Numbered from the stretch's first letter, positions 11,217 through 22,019 are shown. The stretch is DNA of 64,000 nt from Saururus chinensis (GCA_035235625.1 CP141149.1:1583001-1647000); one strand, 5' to 3'. The notes: generated by a model not told the origin, from the sequence alone. Made by a program: numbers and translations.

Positions 11217-11435
11217 TTAGACAGCACTATAATCATTATAGAATTTGTAAGCCATCTCCTTTGTAGCAAACTCTATTCCAATATTTGGTACTTTTTTTTC
11301 TACTTCATGAAAATCTAATTTCCAACAAGCAAAGTTTACTTGGGTCCCTATTTGACTGTCATTTTGTCCATTACCTTCATTATGTCCATCACATCGAACA
11401 CTTGACCCCTCTGGCATTGCCCTACAAAAGTCCAT
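11217..11435 (-). pseudogene. FAR1-related / MULE-like N-terminal fragment
   Basis: A 72-codon minus-strand frame ends with VPNIGIEFATKEMAYKFYND, which matches the opening of the FAR1 DNA-binding (WRKY-GCM1-like) domain. In that domain a phrase of the type VPKxGMEFxSxExAYxFYNxYA precedes the zinc-binding residues. It stops before the Cys-His residues. FAR1/FRS proteins are transcription factors derived from Mutator-like transposases, and some MULE transposases carry the same domain. It is therefore either a captured gene piece or the last trace of this structure's own transposase. It sits 240 bases upstream (minus sense) of the kinase exon. Confidence 0.6.
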
Positions 11436-11516
11436 AAAAATATTATGAAGAAAAGATGAGAATATTATGAAAATTTTGAAACTAAGATATTTTATTAGTG
11501 TGTAACAAAATACTAT

Positions 11517-11690
11517 AGAGCAATATTATAGCAATAATGCTCTAATAGTGTAGCAATATTGCTGTAATGTTGGAGCAATAATGCTCCAACAGTATAGCAA
11601 TATTGCTCTAAGGTTGTAGCAATATTACATTTGGGGAACACCTTTGGAGCAATATTGCATCAACATTGGAGCAATATACTAAATCCCTCT
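11517..11690. repeat. Palindrome array 3
   Basis: About six diverged copies of the AGCAATATTGCT unit, several reduced to TAGCAATATTGCTGTAA-like forms. Same family as the arm arrays. Confidence 0.8.
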
Positions 11691-12266
11691 CATATGATAA
11701 ATCAAATGCAAAAGAGTAGGACGTACAACTTAATAGGTAAAAGGATATAAAAAATAAATTACGATTCTGCAATCATATTTGTTCAAGTGGCAAAATGGAA
11801 ATCAATTTTATAGGTAATTATTAAACCAAGCTCATTGTTCAACGAAAAGAATGTTTATAATACAAGCTGATAGAACACAAGAAAGCACATGATCCCTCAA
11901 ACAACAGCATACAAGAGAAAATAAAATATACGTATAAATAGATGAGGCTAGTTTAAGATAGCATGGTATTTATTTAGTTAGCAAGTGATTTTGTAAAATT
12001 AAATTGACAAAATTATGAACAAAATGTGAAGGATACCTAGTAAATGATTTGATTCAAGAAAATGAGAGTGCAAACAACTTTTGAAGCTAAAAAAAGCATG
12101 CACAAAAATTTCTACTTTCTAAATTGCTTAAAGAATTACAAAGATTACCTGGCTAAAATTTGATGCAAAATTGGAACATTGAATCAATAGACTATATTTC
12201 CAAAATCTCGTCTAAAACCAAGCTCCTCCTCATATTTCCATCAGGCCAGTCACCTTCACCTATAAG
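11691..12266. other. AT-rich spacer, no gene
   Basis: Nothing coding is recognised. A short phrase around 12176-12205 (GAACATTGAATCAATAGACTATATTTC) recurs imperfectly at 13637-13664, on the other side of the inserted LTR. Confidence 0.4.
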
Positions 12267-12271
12267 GGTGC

Positions 12272-13634
12272 TGATAAATATGAAATCTCTATCTATTTTA
12301 TATGCCTTTTTACCTTATTTGCTAGTATAGATTAGGTTAATTTAGAGTTAGTTATGTTTTATTTAGATTAAGATAGATATTAGTATTTTAGTTTAATTTT
12401 TAATAATTTTGTAGTTATTAGTAGTTTAGACATGTATTTAAATCAAGTTGGAATTTTAGTTACTTTCTACATATCTAAAGGATGTTATTTTATGTTTTGT
12501 AGGTAAAGTGCACTTATCAAAGTACTTGGACAATGTTTGGAATAATTCAAAATAGTCTTCATATGCTTTAAAGTGATTTGGACAACTTTTCGGAGTTATA
12601 ATTAAGTTGGAAATTAATATGGACATGAAGAAAAGCTTAATGAACAGAATATGGACTTCTAGAAAGCTGTCCAGATTGCAGAAACACTGTATTGTTCGAA
12701 CGGGCATCCAGGGCATTAGAATGGGATAACGTAATTTTGAAGAAAAACTCAGTTCAAGCGTTCGAATGGGCATGCAGGGCGTTCGAACGGCATAATGTGC
12801 AGTTTCCTTGTTTGACCTAAATTTTAATCATTTTCATATTTGACTTGAAACCAAGGGATTCCAGTAGATTTTATGAAGAGAAAAAGGAAAAAGAAGATGG
12901 AAGAGAACTCAAAGCTTTAATAGAGATTCAAGTACTTTCTTCTACAATGGAAGGCTAGGCTTTTCTTTTACTTAGGAGTTGATGAAGCTATAGATAAGTT
13001 TTAGTTTCTTTTGTTTTTAATTTAGATCTCAGCTGTGAATGATGACAATTATATGATATGGATTTGCTTTTTAATGAAAAAGCTTTTCATGTTTATTCAA
13101 ATCTATGTTGATTGATTTGCTTTTGATATTTGCATCAATTCTAATTTCTGTGATTTAGATGAGATGGTCATATAATAGTTTTAATGTTCAGATAATTAAT
13201 GACTTGAATGAGTTATACTAAGATTAGACGGGTCATGCCTATAGCTAGTTTAGTGTAGATGATTCGTGGTATTGTCGAAGATAGTTCATGTCATGGAATT
13301 TAATTAATGATTCTTTCTAAAGTAATTCTAGCTTGTAGCTGAGAATACCTGTTCATATTCACACTAGATTTAGGTTATAAGTTAAGGAATTATTATGGTT
13401 TTATAGTGGATTCAATTTCCTAAGTAATTTCCATTATATTAATCTCTTATTTTTAAACTAGTTGATTCGTTTCTTTTGCTTAATTTAAGTTTAAGTTCTT
13501 TCCAGTTTTTAATCAGCAAATTTCTCTTTAGATTTAGTAATAATTCATCTATCCCTGAGGTTCGACAACCCTTAAATACTTATCCTAGTACAATTACCTT
13601 GTACACTTGCAAAGGGTTTAATTATAAACGATCA
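12272..13634 (+). mobile_element. Solo LTR, family C (Athila type), 1363 bp
   Basis: Matches both LTRs of the Athila-type element at 56296-63753. It begins TGATAAATATG and ends ATAAACGATCA, and is bordered by an exact 5-bp target duplication GGTGC (12267-12271 and 13635-13639). There is no internal sequence, so it is a solo LTR produced by LTR-LTR recombination. Compared with the full-length LTRs it lacks about 55 bases holding the TATA box (the segment equal to about 56867-56930), and its palindromic module reads TTCGAA-type where they read GATCGATC. It lies inside the inverted-arm structure and so is younger than it. Confidence 0.93.
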
Positions 13635-13639
13635 GGTGC

Positions 13640-14480
13640 ACATTGAATTAGTAGACTATATTTTAAGTATTGCTTGCTCTAAGGTTGGAGCAATATTGCT
13701 CCAACGGTGTAGCAATATTGCTCCAACCTTGGAGCATTATTGCTCCAATGGTAGAGCAATATTGTTTTCAGGTTGGAGCAATAATGCTCCAATGGTGGAG
13801 CAATATTGTTTTCAGGTTGGAGCAATAATGCTCCAATGGTGGAGCAATATTGTTTTCAGGTTGCAGCAAGATTATTTTCAGGTTGGAGCAATGTTGCTCC
13901 AAGGTTAGAGCAATATTGCTCCAAGACTTATATAAATTAAAGGCATCAAAATCATCCAACATTTTAGGTTCGAACAATATTGCTCCAAGGTTAGAGGAAT
14001 ATTGCTCAAAGGTGTTAGAGTAATAAATATTGCTCCACCATTGGAGCAATATTGCTCCAAGGTTGGAGCATAAAATCCAGTTTTCTATTCTTTAAAGAAT
14101 CTGGGGTGGAGCAGTTACTGAAGCTTGCAGTAAACAGAATGCGGAACAAATCAAAACCCAAAAATTGTCCGTGAAAGAAAATGGAACAGAAAAACAATCA
14201 AAGTTCATTTCCCCCCTGGAATTAGGGATAGAGACAAAATAAATAATACATAAGCACATTTGCATCTGAAGTTCGTTTGTTATACCTCAATGATATGAAT
14301 TTCCGACTGTCAAATGGGAATCAGAAAGACTTGCATGAGCGAGCACCAACAGAGTGCACCAGATCTGGTTTGTTTCTTCCCGTTCTAGATACCGATGAGA
14401 AGATTGCCACCGGAGGATCACCTCCTCTTTGGTCACCGGGTGGGAGCGGGAGCGAGCACCAACAGAGTGCACCAAATCTG
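13640..14480 (-). repeat. Right inverted arm
   Basis: Reverse complement of 7340-8275: the palindrome array comes first, then the TTCTTTAAAGAATCTGGGGTGG block, then the GC-rich outer part with GGAGGATCACCTCCTCTTTG and GTCACCGGG. The 14277-14564 plus frame is the read-through of this arm and is not assigned a function. Confidence 0.8.
13676..14072. repeat. Palindrome array 4
   Basis: More than a dozen units of GGAGCAATATTGCTCC or its variants. Perfect 20-bp palindromes lie at 13684-13703 and 14041-14060. A sub-block GGAGCAATAATGCTCCAATG / GTGGAGCAATATTGTTTTCA is repeated in tandem at about 13776-13860. Confidence 0.9.
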
Positions 14481-15590
14481 AGTCCAGAATTTCCTCCGCA
14501 ACCCCCGATCGAGTTGCAGCTTTTGCAAACCGCCCTCGATGGAATGATTGCGTCTAGACCCTGAGCATACGGGATCAATGGCGTGGTTGATGAGGTCCGG
14601 GCCTCTGCCACCTTCCTCATCCTCCGCCCACTCTGTAGAGCGGCCGGACCAGCTACAACGTAGTGGGAGGGGTGGCACAACAATCAAAAATCAATACTTT
14701 AATTAATCTACTAAATAAGCACACATAGCTATCATTAATTAGCAATCATCATATTTTAATAAATGAAACATGCAATTAAGATTATTAAATTGGATCAAAG
14801 ACATATTGACCTGGGTGTTCCAGCCCTCGCACGCTCTCCAAAATGTAATGCAATCCTTTTACGCCAATCACAAATCTAAACAAGCAATGGAGAAATGAGG
14901 TTACCTATGTGGTGACCCCTCATAAATCACAGTTTGGAATGAAGAAATCACATCAAAGTTCACCCCTTGGATCAGTCACCATGTCCCTATCAATGGAGAG
15001 GTCCGTCCCCTTGATTTGCTCGCCAATGGAGGAAGAGAGGAGAGGTAGGAGGGGCGATTAGCAGGGAATCCTCCGAAAGTGTGCAGGCCAAACTACACCA
15101 AAGAAGAGAGGGGCGGCTGATTGGGAGAGAGGAGGGAAATAGAGAGGGGGGCAGACAGCACTTGGGGTATCCCTCCTCTCCTAGGTTTCATCTTATATAT
15201 CTTCCTCATTTCCTCTCTTGAATGGGCCTATATGTGGGCTGATCTCAATTGAGTCAACTTACATAAATTCTTCCCGTTCAAATTGAGGTTCAAACACAAC
15301 GGGAGCAGGCTCTATTTCTCGGAGCCCGTGGAGGCTTGGAGACCCCTCCATACGGCCAAGCCTGCGACAATGTTGATCCCTCGCTAACCATGGGTCCCAC
15401 CCTCGATACCTGATTCGCGTATCTGGGCCCCACAATGTGTTAATATACAACCTAGGTGTATGCCTAATATACATGTGTGACATATACGGGTCCCAATTGA
15501 ATTATGTCTAATGAAGACACATATGTGGTTGGTGCGACCACCCCCACCACCCTTAGACCCCGTGGCCCATACCGGTTGACCAGACCGCTA
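14481..15590. other. GC-rich edge and AT-rich spacer with a minus-strand TATA-like box
   Basis: 14481-14690 is GC-rich with short open frames that I do not recognise. 14690-15540 is non-coding, with a minus-strand TATATAAG at about 15192-15199 in an otherwise promoter- or LTR-like setting. Imperfect inverted ends (GTGGGAGGGGTGGCAC at about 14664-14679 against 15530-15551) could mark a small element, but no target duplication supports it. Confidence 0.35.
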
Positions 15591-15870
15591 CATCATTTGA
15601 CGCCCGAACCCGTACCATAGTCCAACAAGCTCTTCTTGGAGCTGCTAAGCTTCGGTGACGAGGCATCGGAGGTGAGGGTCCTGCATATTCCCCCTGCGAT
15701 TTGGTTTTGTTGGTCGAGGCTGGGGCAGGATCCATCCGTGAGTTGAGGATGAACCTTCTGGCGGAGTTGGAGGGGCTTCTTCTGCCGCCAATTCGGGGCG
15801 ATGAGGAGGCTGGAGGATTTGGTGGAAGCAGCAGTAATCGTGCAGTGAAATAATTGCATTTATCACAACT
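15591..15870. other. GC-rich exon-like block, unrecognised
   Basis: Compositionally coding-like, with three overlapping minus frames (15553-15933, 15593-15859, 15645-15905) and a shorter plus frame ending in a Gly/Ser-rich tail. No motif identifies it. By position it may be one more piece of the gene-fragment cluster that follows. Confidence 0.3.
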
Positions 15871-16059
15871 CCTCGGATGTGATTGAGATTGGTGTGGTGC
15901 CCCATTTACTTTAGGAAAGTAGAAGAACTTCACTTCTTTGGTTGCAGTAGTTAAATAATTTCTATATTATTTTGTGACCATGCGTTTTTGTTGAAAACTT
16001 TGAAATTAGAGAATTCTATTAATGAATTGAGTCACTGATAATGAAACCAATAAGCTTGG

Positions 16060-16250
16060 TAAGATGATTGTAAGGGCAAAATACCTTTACTTGTGTACAC
16101 GTTGTGAGCTTGATATTGCAAACAAATATGGGCGACCTGGGCTAGTTTAGTGGGTGGACAGGTATTTGGAGGCTTCAATTGTTCACATTACTAAGGAATG
16201 GGCTAGGTTTTGTACTGACGGGACTTTTTTTTCCCTTACTCTGCTGCAGA
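16060..16250 (+). pseudogene. Exon-like fragment of an unidentified gene
   Basis: A plus frame beginning at about 16060 reads VRAKYLYLCTRCELDIANKY, then GRPGLV, a stop (TAG, about 16150), then WVDRYLEASIVHITKEWARF. It ends near a CTGCTGCAG that could be a splice acceptor. The phrasing is protein-like over about 60 codons with one nonsense change, but I cannot name the family. It is in the same orientation as the glutamate synthase and phosphotransferase fragments downstream. Confidence 0.35.
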
Positions 16251-16461
16251 TAATTATCTTTCTTTATGCAGATATTGGTAGAACACGAGAATGAAGTTTG
16301 GTGTGTTCATGACAGATGTTGGAGAGTATGTGAAGCGGCTGTGTGTCTTTGTATCCTTAACTGATGCATGCCTTTGGCTTGGGTGAGATGTATCAACTGG
16401 AATTTTGTTTTTGTTTCAGTGGTTGATTTTCTGCTAAACAATCTCTGCTTTATTGAAACAG

Positions 16462-16623
16462 GGGGCTAGGCCTGGTGAAGGAGGTGAGCTTCCAGGCCAT
16501 AAGGGTATTGGTGATATTGTTGTCACAAGGAATTCCACTGCTGGTGTGGGATTGATCAGCCCCCTTACTCATCATGACATCTATTCTATTGAGGATCTTG
16601 CTCAGTTAATTCATGATTTCACG
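16462..16623 (+). pseudogene. Glutamate synthase (GOGAT) exon fragment
   Basis: A 54-codon exon follows a TTGAAACAG acceptor and is followed by a GTATTT donor. It reads [20 protein letters not shown], then [20 protein letters not shown] and [12 protein letters not shown]. This is the FMN/substrate domain of glutamate synthase, where [15 protein letters not shown] and the [16 protein letters not shown] helix are nearly invariant. The enzyme makes glutamate from glutamine and 2-oxoglutarate in plastids. There is no stop inside, but no flanking exon of a gene of more than 30 exons is present, so it is an isolated captured exon. Confidence 0.9.
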
Positions 16624-17187
16624 GTATTTATATTTTCATTTACCTTTCAAAAATTTGACCTAATGAATTAGTTGTGCACAACTTTTGTAGGTGTAGTATA
16701 AATCAATTTTACTGAGGTGGGGGTGCGGTTCTAAATAAGTTTAGTGTAGCCTTCCATTAGATTTTTGAGCCTACTTGTTTTTTAGTTTACTGTGGGTGCC
16801 ATTGACAACTTTCCAACTCTTTTCACAAAAAGCAGGGGCCGACTATCTTACCTCAGTATTGTCAATCTGAGAGGTGAGGCTACTCCTGGTTTCCTTCTAG
16901 ATGTTGTGTTAGTTGTTTTTTAATTCACACAATCTGTGTAGTTGCAGTTTTTTTGGTAAAATGCTACTGTTTATACTATGTAACTGGATCATCTGAATGT
17001 TAAGTTTGCTAATCTGGGTTTTATTTGTTATTCATGTACACAGAAAAGAAAGTGTCATATTTGCTGGATGCTTTGTGAGATGGTTTAAGGGACTTACTGC
17101 ATTTGTTGTTTTGTTTCTTTCTTCAGCTCTAACTTGCATAGTGTTTTCTTGATTTGTGCAATTAGAGCTTGTCTGCTTGTATATCAA

Positions 17188-17325
17188 AATGGGGCACATT
17201 GGTCAGCATGGCATCTCTTCCGTGCACTAGAACAATACAGCAGCATTGATTGGTCTTATGTTGCAAAATACGACCTTCAGCCCTATTGGAGCCGCATTAC
17301 CATCTTCCCTCTGTGGATGCCTTAA
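17188..17325 (+). pseudogene. Aminoalcohol phosphotransferase (AAPT-like) N-terminal fragment
   Basis: A plus frame reads NGAHWSAWHLFRALEQYSSI, then DWSYVAKYDLQPYWSRITIF and PLWMP before a TAA. It aligns with the N-terminus of plant aminoalcohol (choline/ethanolamine) phosphotransferase, where a GAHGV...YKYSGVDHSYLAKYVLQPFWSR...FFPLWMPPN pattern precedes the first membrane span. That enzyme makes phosphatidylcholine and phosphatidylethanolamine in the ER. The copy ends at the usual PLWMP position, loses the initiator Met and has several substitutions. It is 560 bases from the glutamate synthase exon and in the same orientation. Confidence 0.7.
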
Positions 17326-18288
17326 TTTTCATGTGGTTAGTCAAATTTAATTAGCTTTTTGTTCTTCACCATCTATTTTGATGAAATTGTTGCTCAAGCC
17401 AAGGCTTCACCATCTACTTTAACTAGAATTGTTGAAAGTTTGGAACGTAATGGACTCAAGTAAATGTGCTTTATGTGGTTGAGAATTGAGAAGTAGAAGA
17501 GTCATATAGGCCGCTTGAATGAGAATGGTGAAATGTTTAAGTAGGGTCAAGCGTTATTTCCTCAAAATGTTATTGCATGACTTGTTATATAATATTGTGA
17601 TGGAATGTGAATAAAGACTATATGTTTTCTTCTAAACCTCTACTGCTCTTTTTGTACGAAGATAGATGGGGAGATTAGAAGTGTTTAAATTACAAAAAGA
17701 TAACGTTGGATTTTTCTATTATTAACAGTAGTGTTTAATAGCTACTAGAGAGTACACACCGTGTTTTGTGGTGCATATGTTTCCAAAAAAAGACAGTTGT
17801 CATTTGAGAGGAGTTGAACTAATTGCCTTGTTGAGGGGTTTCAGGAGAATGACACTAGGTCCAAGGAGGATATTGACTTGAGTAAAAGAAACATAAATGC
17901 CTATACATTTTCAATGAAGATTGTTTATGATAGTGTTAATTGGAAGAGACATTTTATTGCATGAGCATGCAAGATTTTACTATAAACTGTTTGAGATTCT
18001 ATTGTTTATTCTGATTTCCGGTGGGAAAATTGTAGACATTGCTAACAGTTGAAACTTGTTTTTTATGTTGCATGATTAGTTGTTTTTTGGGGCCAAATAT
18101 GATAATCGTGACAGCATAAAGCATATTCAAGATTATTTATTTGTCCTGTACTTGTTGAGAGGGGGCTGACTTTCGCAATTCTTCCATATTACACTTACGG
18201 GTTTCATGTTTCTAGTCATATATGCACTCCTTGGCTATTTAAGTGGGTTTTTATTAATGATGTATGTAGTTGATATTATATGAGGTTT

Positions 18289-18292
<4 letters not shown>
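17326..18292. other. Spacer, no gene
   Basis: AT-rich plant intergenic sequence. A short plus frame around 17392-17463 (AQAKASPSTLTRIVESLERN) looks protein-like, but it is too short and isolated to assign. Confidence 0.4.

Positions 18293-18365
<73 letters not shown>
18293..18365. repeat. (TA)n microsatellite
   Basis: About 73 bases of pure TA dinucleotide repeat. Confidence 0.98.
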
Positions 18366-18368
<3 letters not shown>

Positions 18369-18800
18369 TTTTAATTATGATCAACAATGACAACTACGAC
18401 CATCGCTAAAAATATAAAAGAAGTTTTTTAATAAATAATAGTATCATGTCGTCGCTTAAAATATATTTCAATTTTTTTAAATTTTTTTCAAGTGGCAGCT
18501 CATTGAAAAGTTGGGCTCATTGAAAAATATTGTTACACCAAGCCGTTATTGATACCATCAGTGATGGCTCATTAAAAGCTTAATGCAAGTTTTTTTTAAT
18601 AAAAAAATAGAATTAGGCTATTGCTACAACCAAAATGGTCGTCACTAATGTCTCAAGGGTGACAAGTGTTAATGATTTTTAATGAGTCACAACCGTCGCT
18701 CTAGACTCTACTAGACGTCACTAATTCTTTTAGCTATGCCATCAATAGCAACAAACCTCTATAGTTAGAGGTATTTTTAGTGATAGTTTGCAATTGTGAT
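18366..18800. other. Sequence with repeated GTCGCT/GTCACTAA motifs
   Basis: Contains scattered words of the type CCATCGCTAAAAATA, CGTCACTAATG and TTTTTAGTGATAGTTTG on both strands. These are reminiscent of the subterminal repeats of plant CACTA elements. There are no CACTA ends, no target duplication and no coding sequence, so only a possible remnant is claimed. Confidence 0.25.
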
Positions 18801-19380
18801 GTGGGGCAGGATTGATGGGATAAACGTCGTTCGATGAATCTAGCTTTAGGCACACATAACCTTTCTCTTCCAAATTTTAACAATAAATTCACACAAATAT
18901 AAATGGAAAATAGAGAAAGAATGATCTCTTCAATATTGCAGAAAAAACAAAACTTTTAGCCTTCATGGAAGGGCCAAATATTTATACAACTCCTAGTAGC
19001 ATAACTATAAATAAATAGTCTAATTTCTAACTACCTTATTACTAATAAATCAAAATTAAAGAAAATTATTAAATAATCGAAGGAATACAAAATAAAGACT
19101 CATAGGAAAGTAAAATTTAATTTAGAATCAAATTATAATTGAAAATGAAGTAAAAAATTGTATTGCAGATGAAACAATCTATCGTTGAGATAAGGCGATT
19201 GATCGCCAACTCGGCTTTATTTTACACTAAAACAATTTCATGTCCTAATCAATCTTTATAAGAGATCGATCAATTGTTCACCCGACCAATTCCCCATAGT
19301 TGCTAATCGATCACAAAAGAGAAATTTCTAATTTTTTTTCATGCGATCCCAATGCTCCATATATATCAATGCCAATTGGC
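18801..19380. other. AT-rich spacer
   Basis: No gene or boundary is recognised. It may be the 3' non-coding part of the retroelement whose integrase tail lies just beyond. Confidence 0.35.
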
Positions 19381-19389
19381 CAATTGGTT

Positions 19390-19690
19390 TGCATCATCCT
19401 CTTCTAGTTTCAAAGAATTCATCTTCTAATTTACATCATCATCATTTAAAGCATTACCAAAATAAAGAATAAGATTTTTAACATTAAAAATATTTGAAGT
19501 GCGAATGTGACTTGGAAACATGAGTTTTATATGCATTATAATTAATTTTTTAAACAATCTCTAAAGGCCAACTCTTCCTTATTGATAATTTCTTATATTC
19601 TCTAACAAGAAATCTGTTTTGGTTAAAATAGCCCACACAAAATCACTAACATGAAAGGTCACATGTCCTCGTTTTAAATCTCTTATCTTA
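19390..19690 (-). pseudogene. Gypsy integrase C-terminal remnant
   Basis: On the minus strand, HVSDFVWAILTKTDFLLEN, then in a shifted frame YKKLSIRKSWPLEIV and INYNAYK, then back in the first frame LMFPSHIRTSNIFNVKNLIL. This order (GDxVW, KLxxxKxGPxEI, INxNAYxLxLP, SHIRTSNxFNVKHL) is the GPY-type C-terminal domain of Ty3/gypsy integrase. Two frameshifts and several stops are visible. Nothing else of the polyprotein is present, and the piece abuts the 3' side of LTR copy B2 in the wrong order to belong to it. Confidence 0.7.
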
Positions 19691-19769
19691 TATTTATTAT
19701 TTGTTCTTATTGATGGATTTTTTTAACTACACAAGTTGGAACATTTTTAAATAGCACGAACAGTAAATA

Positions 19770-21357
19770 GCGAGAATTTTTTTTCTTTAAATACAAAACA
19801 AACCATTCGATTAAATATCCAGGTCATGATAACTGGGGTTCACAAATATGAATATCAAATTATACGATATTATTTAACGTCTAAAAATTCATAAAGACCA
19901 GCTCATCCATCTAAGTACAAGTCCATCGTCCGTCTGAAAATAAATAATAAGTTGACTCTCACGCTTAAGGTACACTTACGTACCGGAGTTGCAGAAACGT
20001 AGAAACCTCTTGTGCACGCCTGCCTGGGTCTCACTTTTTGTCGCCTGGAGAATCTGCAACAAAGCAAACTAAACAACAACCACAACCACAATGGAGCATC
20101 TCCGCCCACATGAGAAGAGCTTCTAAAGGACAAAAGGTTTTATTAATATTTTTTGGATCGGGCCAACATCACCTGATATTAGTTGCCTACATATTCATTA
20201 GACAACATCTCCAATGTTTCCAACAAGATCGGATCCAAATGTAGTTCTGCCTAGAAACTACTCTATCCTAAGAAACATAACATCACACATGCAATGCATA
20301 GATATTTTCAACCTACATTTTAGTAAGTACTTTAACCGTTCCACTTGTCTAATTAACAAGCAATATCAAACATTGTTATTAATTATCTTACAACTCTTGT
20401 TCGACAATTAATACTACCAAATCTGTAACTCAAAGATAACTCGCACCTCGAGAAATCTCCAAATAAAGGACTCCAACCTTAGAGTCGACTACTTAACAGC
20501 AGCTTGACCCAAATCCCCAGGGCTCTCAATAGCCTTCCACGAATCTGGGGAAGAGGATCCCAACTGTGCTCATGGACACAAATTGGCAAGAAACACAAGC
20601 CTTCCATGATGCTCATGTAACTCCGCTTTTCGTACGTACTAAATAGTCCTGGGAAGACCTGCGGGAGACCCGCGGTAAAGACCCTCTGGTCAATACCCGA
20701 ACCGTCGTGGCGATGAAGATGCATATTGCAATCTCCACCTTCCCAACGCTGGGAGAAAATGTCTTATAAGACATTACTAATGTATCCATAGAAGCCTCAG
20801 GTCCTTATGACCATTGACTACCTCAAACATCTGAAACTTAGACTAGATTATTTTCATCCAGTCAAGTATCCACTCAACCATGTGGGTCCTCTTCACCTTG
20901 TGTTGGCCCACTAAATAGCTCATCCATTGAGCTATGACTTAGAGAACATCCCAAAATCACCCTCGGTTCATTAACCAAGGTCAAATTCTATGTTAGGGCC
21001 CCGTTCACTCCATGAACTGGTCCTAACCATAAAGAGGGCATTTTAGTCATTATCTTGATTAGATGTTCTCCTTCCAAACTAACAGCAACCCATGTTTCTT
21101 GATTAATCTTCATTAATCTTAAGTTACTAATATGAATCAATGCATCAATATCAAAAGCATACATCAACATAATCAACACAATTAACATGCATTCACACCA
21201 GTTTGTAAAGAATAAATAAAGGCCCGTTGTACTCATTTGCAAGGCTAGGGCTCAGCTAGTTCAAGCCCAAGAGTGTAAATAATTCTAACACATCCCGCGA
21301 GTTACATATAAAACACTCTAGTCGATTGGTGCACTCGGTTGTAGACACGTGAAATAC
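19770..21357 (-). repeat. LTR family B, copy B2, part 1 (minus)
   Basis: Reverse-complement match to B1 (4301-5850) and direct match to B3. It is the first of three pieces of a single LTR that was split by A1 (21358-24984) and A2 (25372-28753). Taken together the pieces make about 3.6 kb. Its far end near 19770 is set by loss of similarity between copies. Confidence 0.8.
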
Positions 21358-22019
21358 TGTCACGCCCCGGCGATGCCCGACCCGAGCCGAACCCGGTCCA
21401 GGGGCCGGTCAAGCGCACGGGGGCGACGAAGGAAAAATTGAGAAACGATCTAGCGGAAGACTTAACCCTAACCACGGGCGATTAACAAAATTACGGAGTA
21501 CGCACAATCCTTTGAGTAAATAAGAAGGAAAGAAAGAATGTTGCTTATCACAAAGTAAACAACTAATCTCAAACCCACAAGCTTAGTTAACTAGAGCCCA
21601 CACTGGCTTAAAAATAAGTCTTAAGCAAACATAACTGTAAAGTGTGACATAAATCCAAAACAACAAAGAACCCTACACAAAGGTTCTAAACATAAAGCAT
21701 AAAACCCAAGAAAATAAGTCACACAACGATCTCTATGATCACATCCAAGCCATCTCCGACCTTTCCTCAAAGAGGAGATCCTGTCCGTCTGCATATCGCA
21801 CCACGCAGCCCCAAAACAAAACACAAGAAAGAGGGGTGAGTTTAACAAACTCAGCAATGGTTTTTAATATCACTATCAACATTAAAAATACGACAGCATA
21901 GCAATATAATCAATAAGATCAAAGATTGGCAAGGTGCATCATTTCCTGATCACATACACATCACCTAAAACTGTATCATAGTGCATGATCCACATAATAT
22001 CATTCACATCATAATAACA

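Larger units (their letters stand above)
7340..14480. mobile_element. Composite structure with long inverted arms, palindrome arrays and gene fragments
   Basis: The arms at about 7340-8275 and 13640-14480 are reverse complements of each other over most of their length. This includes a GC-rich outer part (GGATCACCTCCTCTTT next to GGTCACCGGG) and an inner array of the palindrome TTGGAGCAATATTGCTCCAA. Between them lie two further palindrome clusters, an ARM-like gene fragment (plus), a receptor-kinase exon and a FAR1-like exon (both minus), and a later solo LTR. Long inverted termini with captured gene pieces fit a non-autonomous class II transposon of the Pack-MULE or CACTA kind, but I find no terminal CACTA, no transposase and no target duplication. 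Two neighbouring elements in opposite orientation would also fit. The outer ends are approximate. Confidence 0.6.

Noticed and set aside
14664..15551. Small transposon with GGGGTGG inverted ends
   Set aside because: Ends are imperfect and no target duplication could be found.
16260..16350. WD40-like exon (ILVEHENEVWCV)
   Set aside because: The resemblance covers about a dozen residues and does not continue.
18366..18800. CACTA element
   Set aside because: Only scattered GTCGCT/GTCACTAA words; no CACTA terminus, target duplication or transposase.
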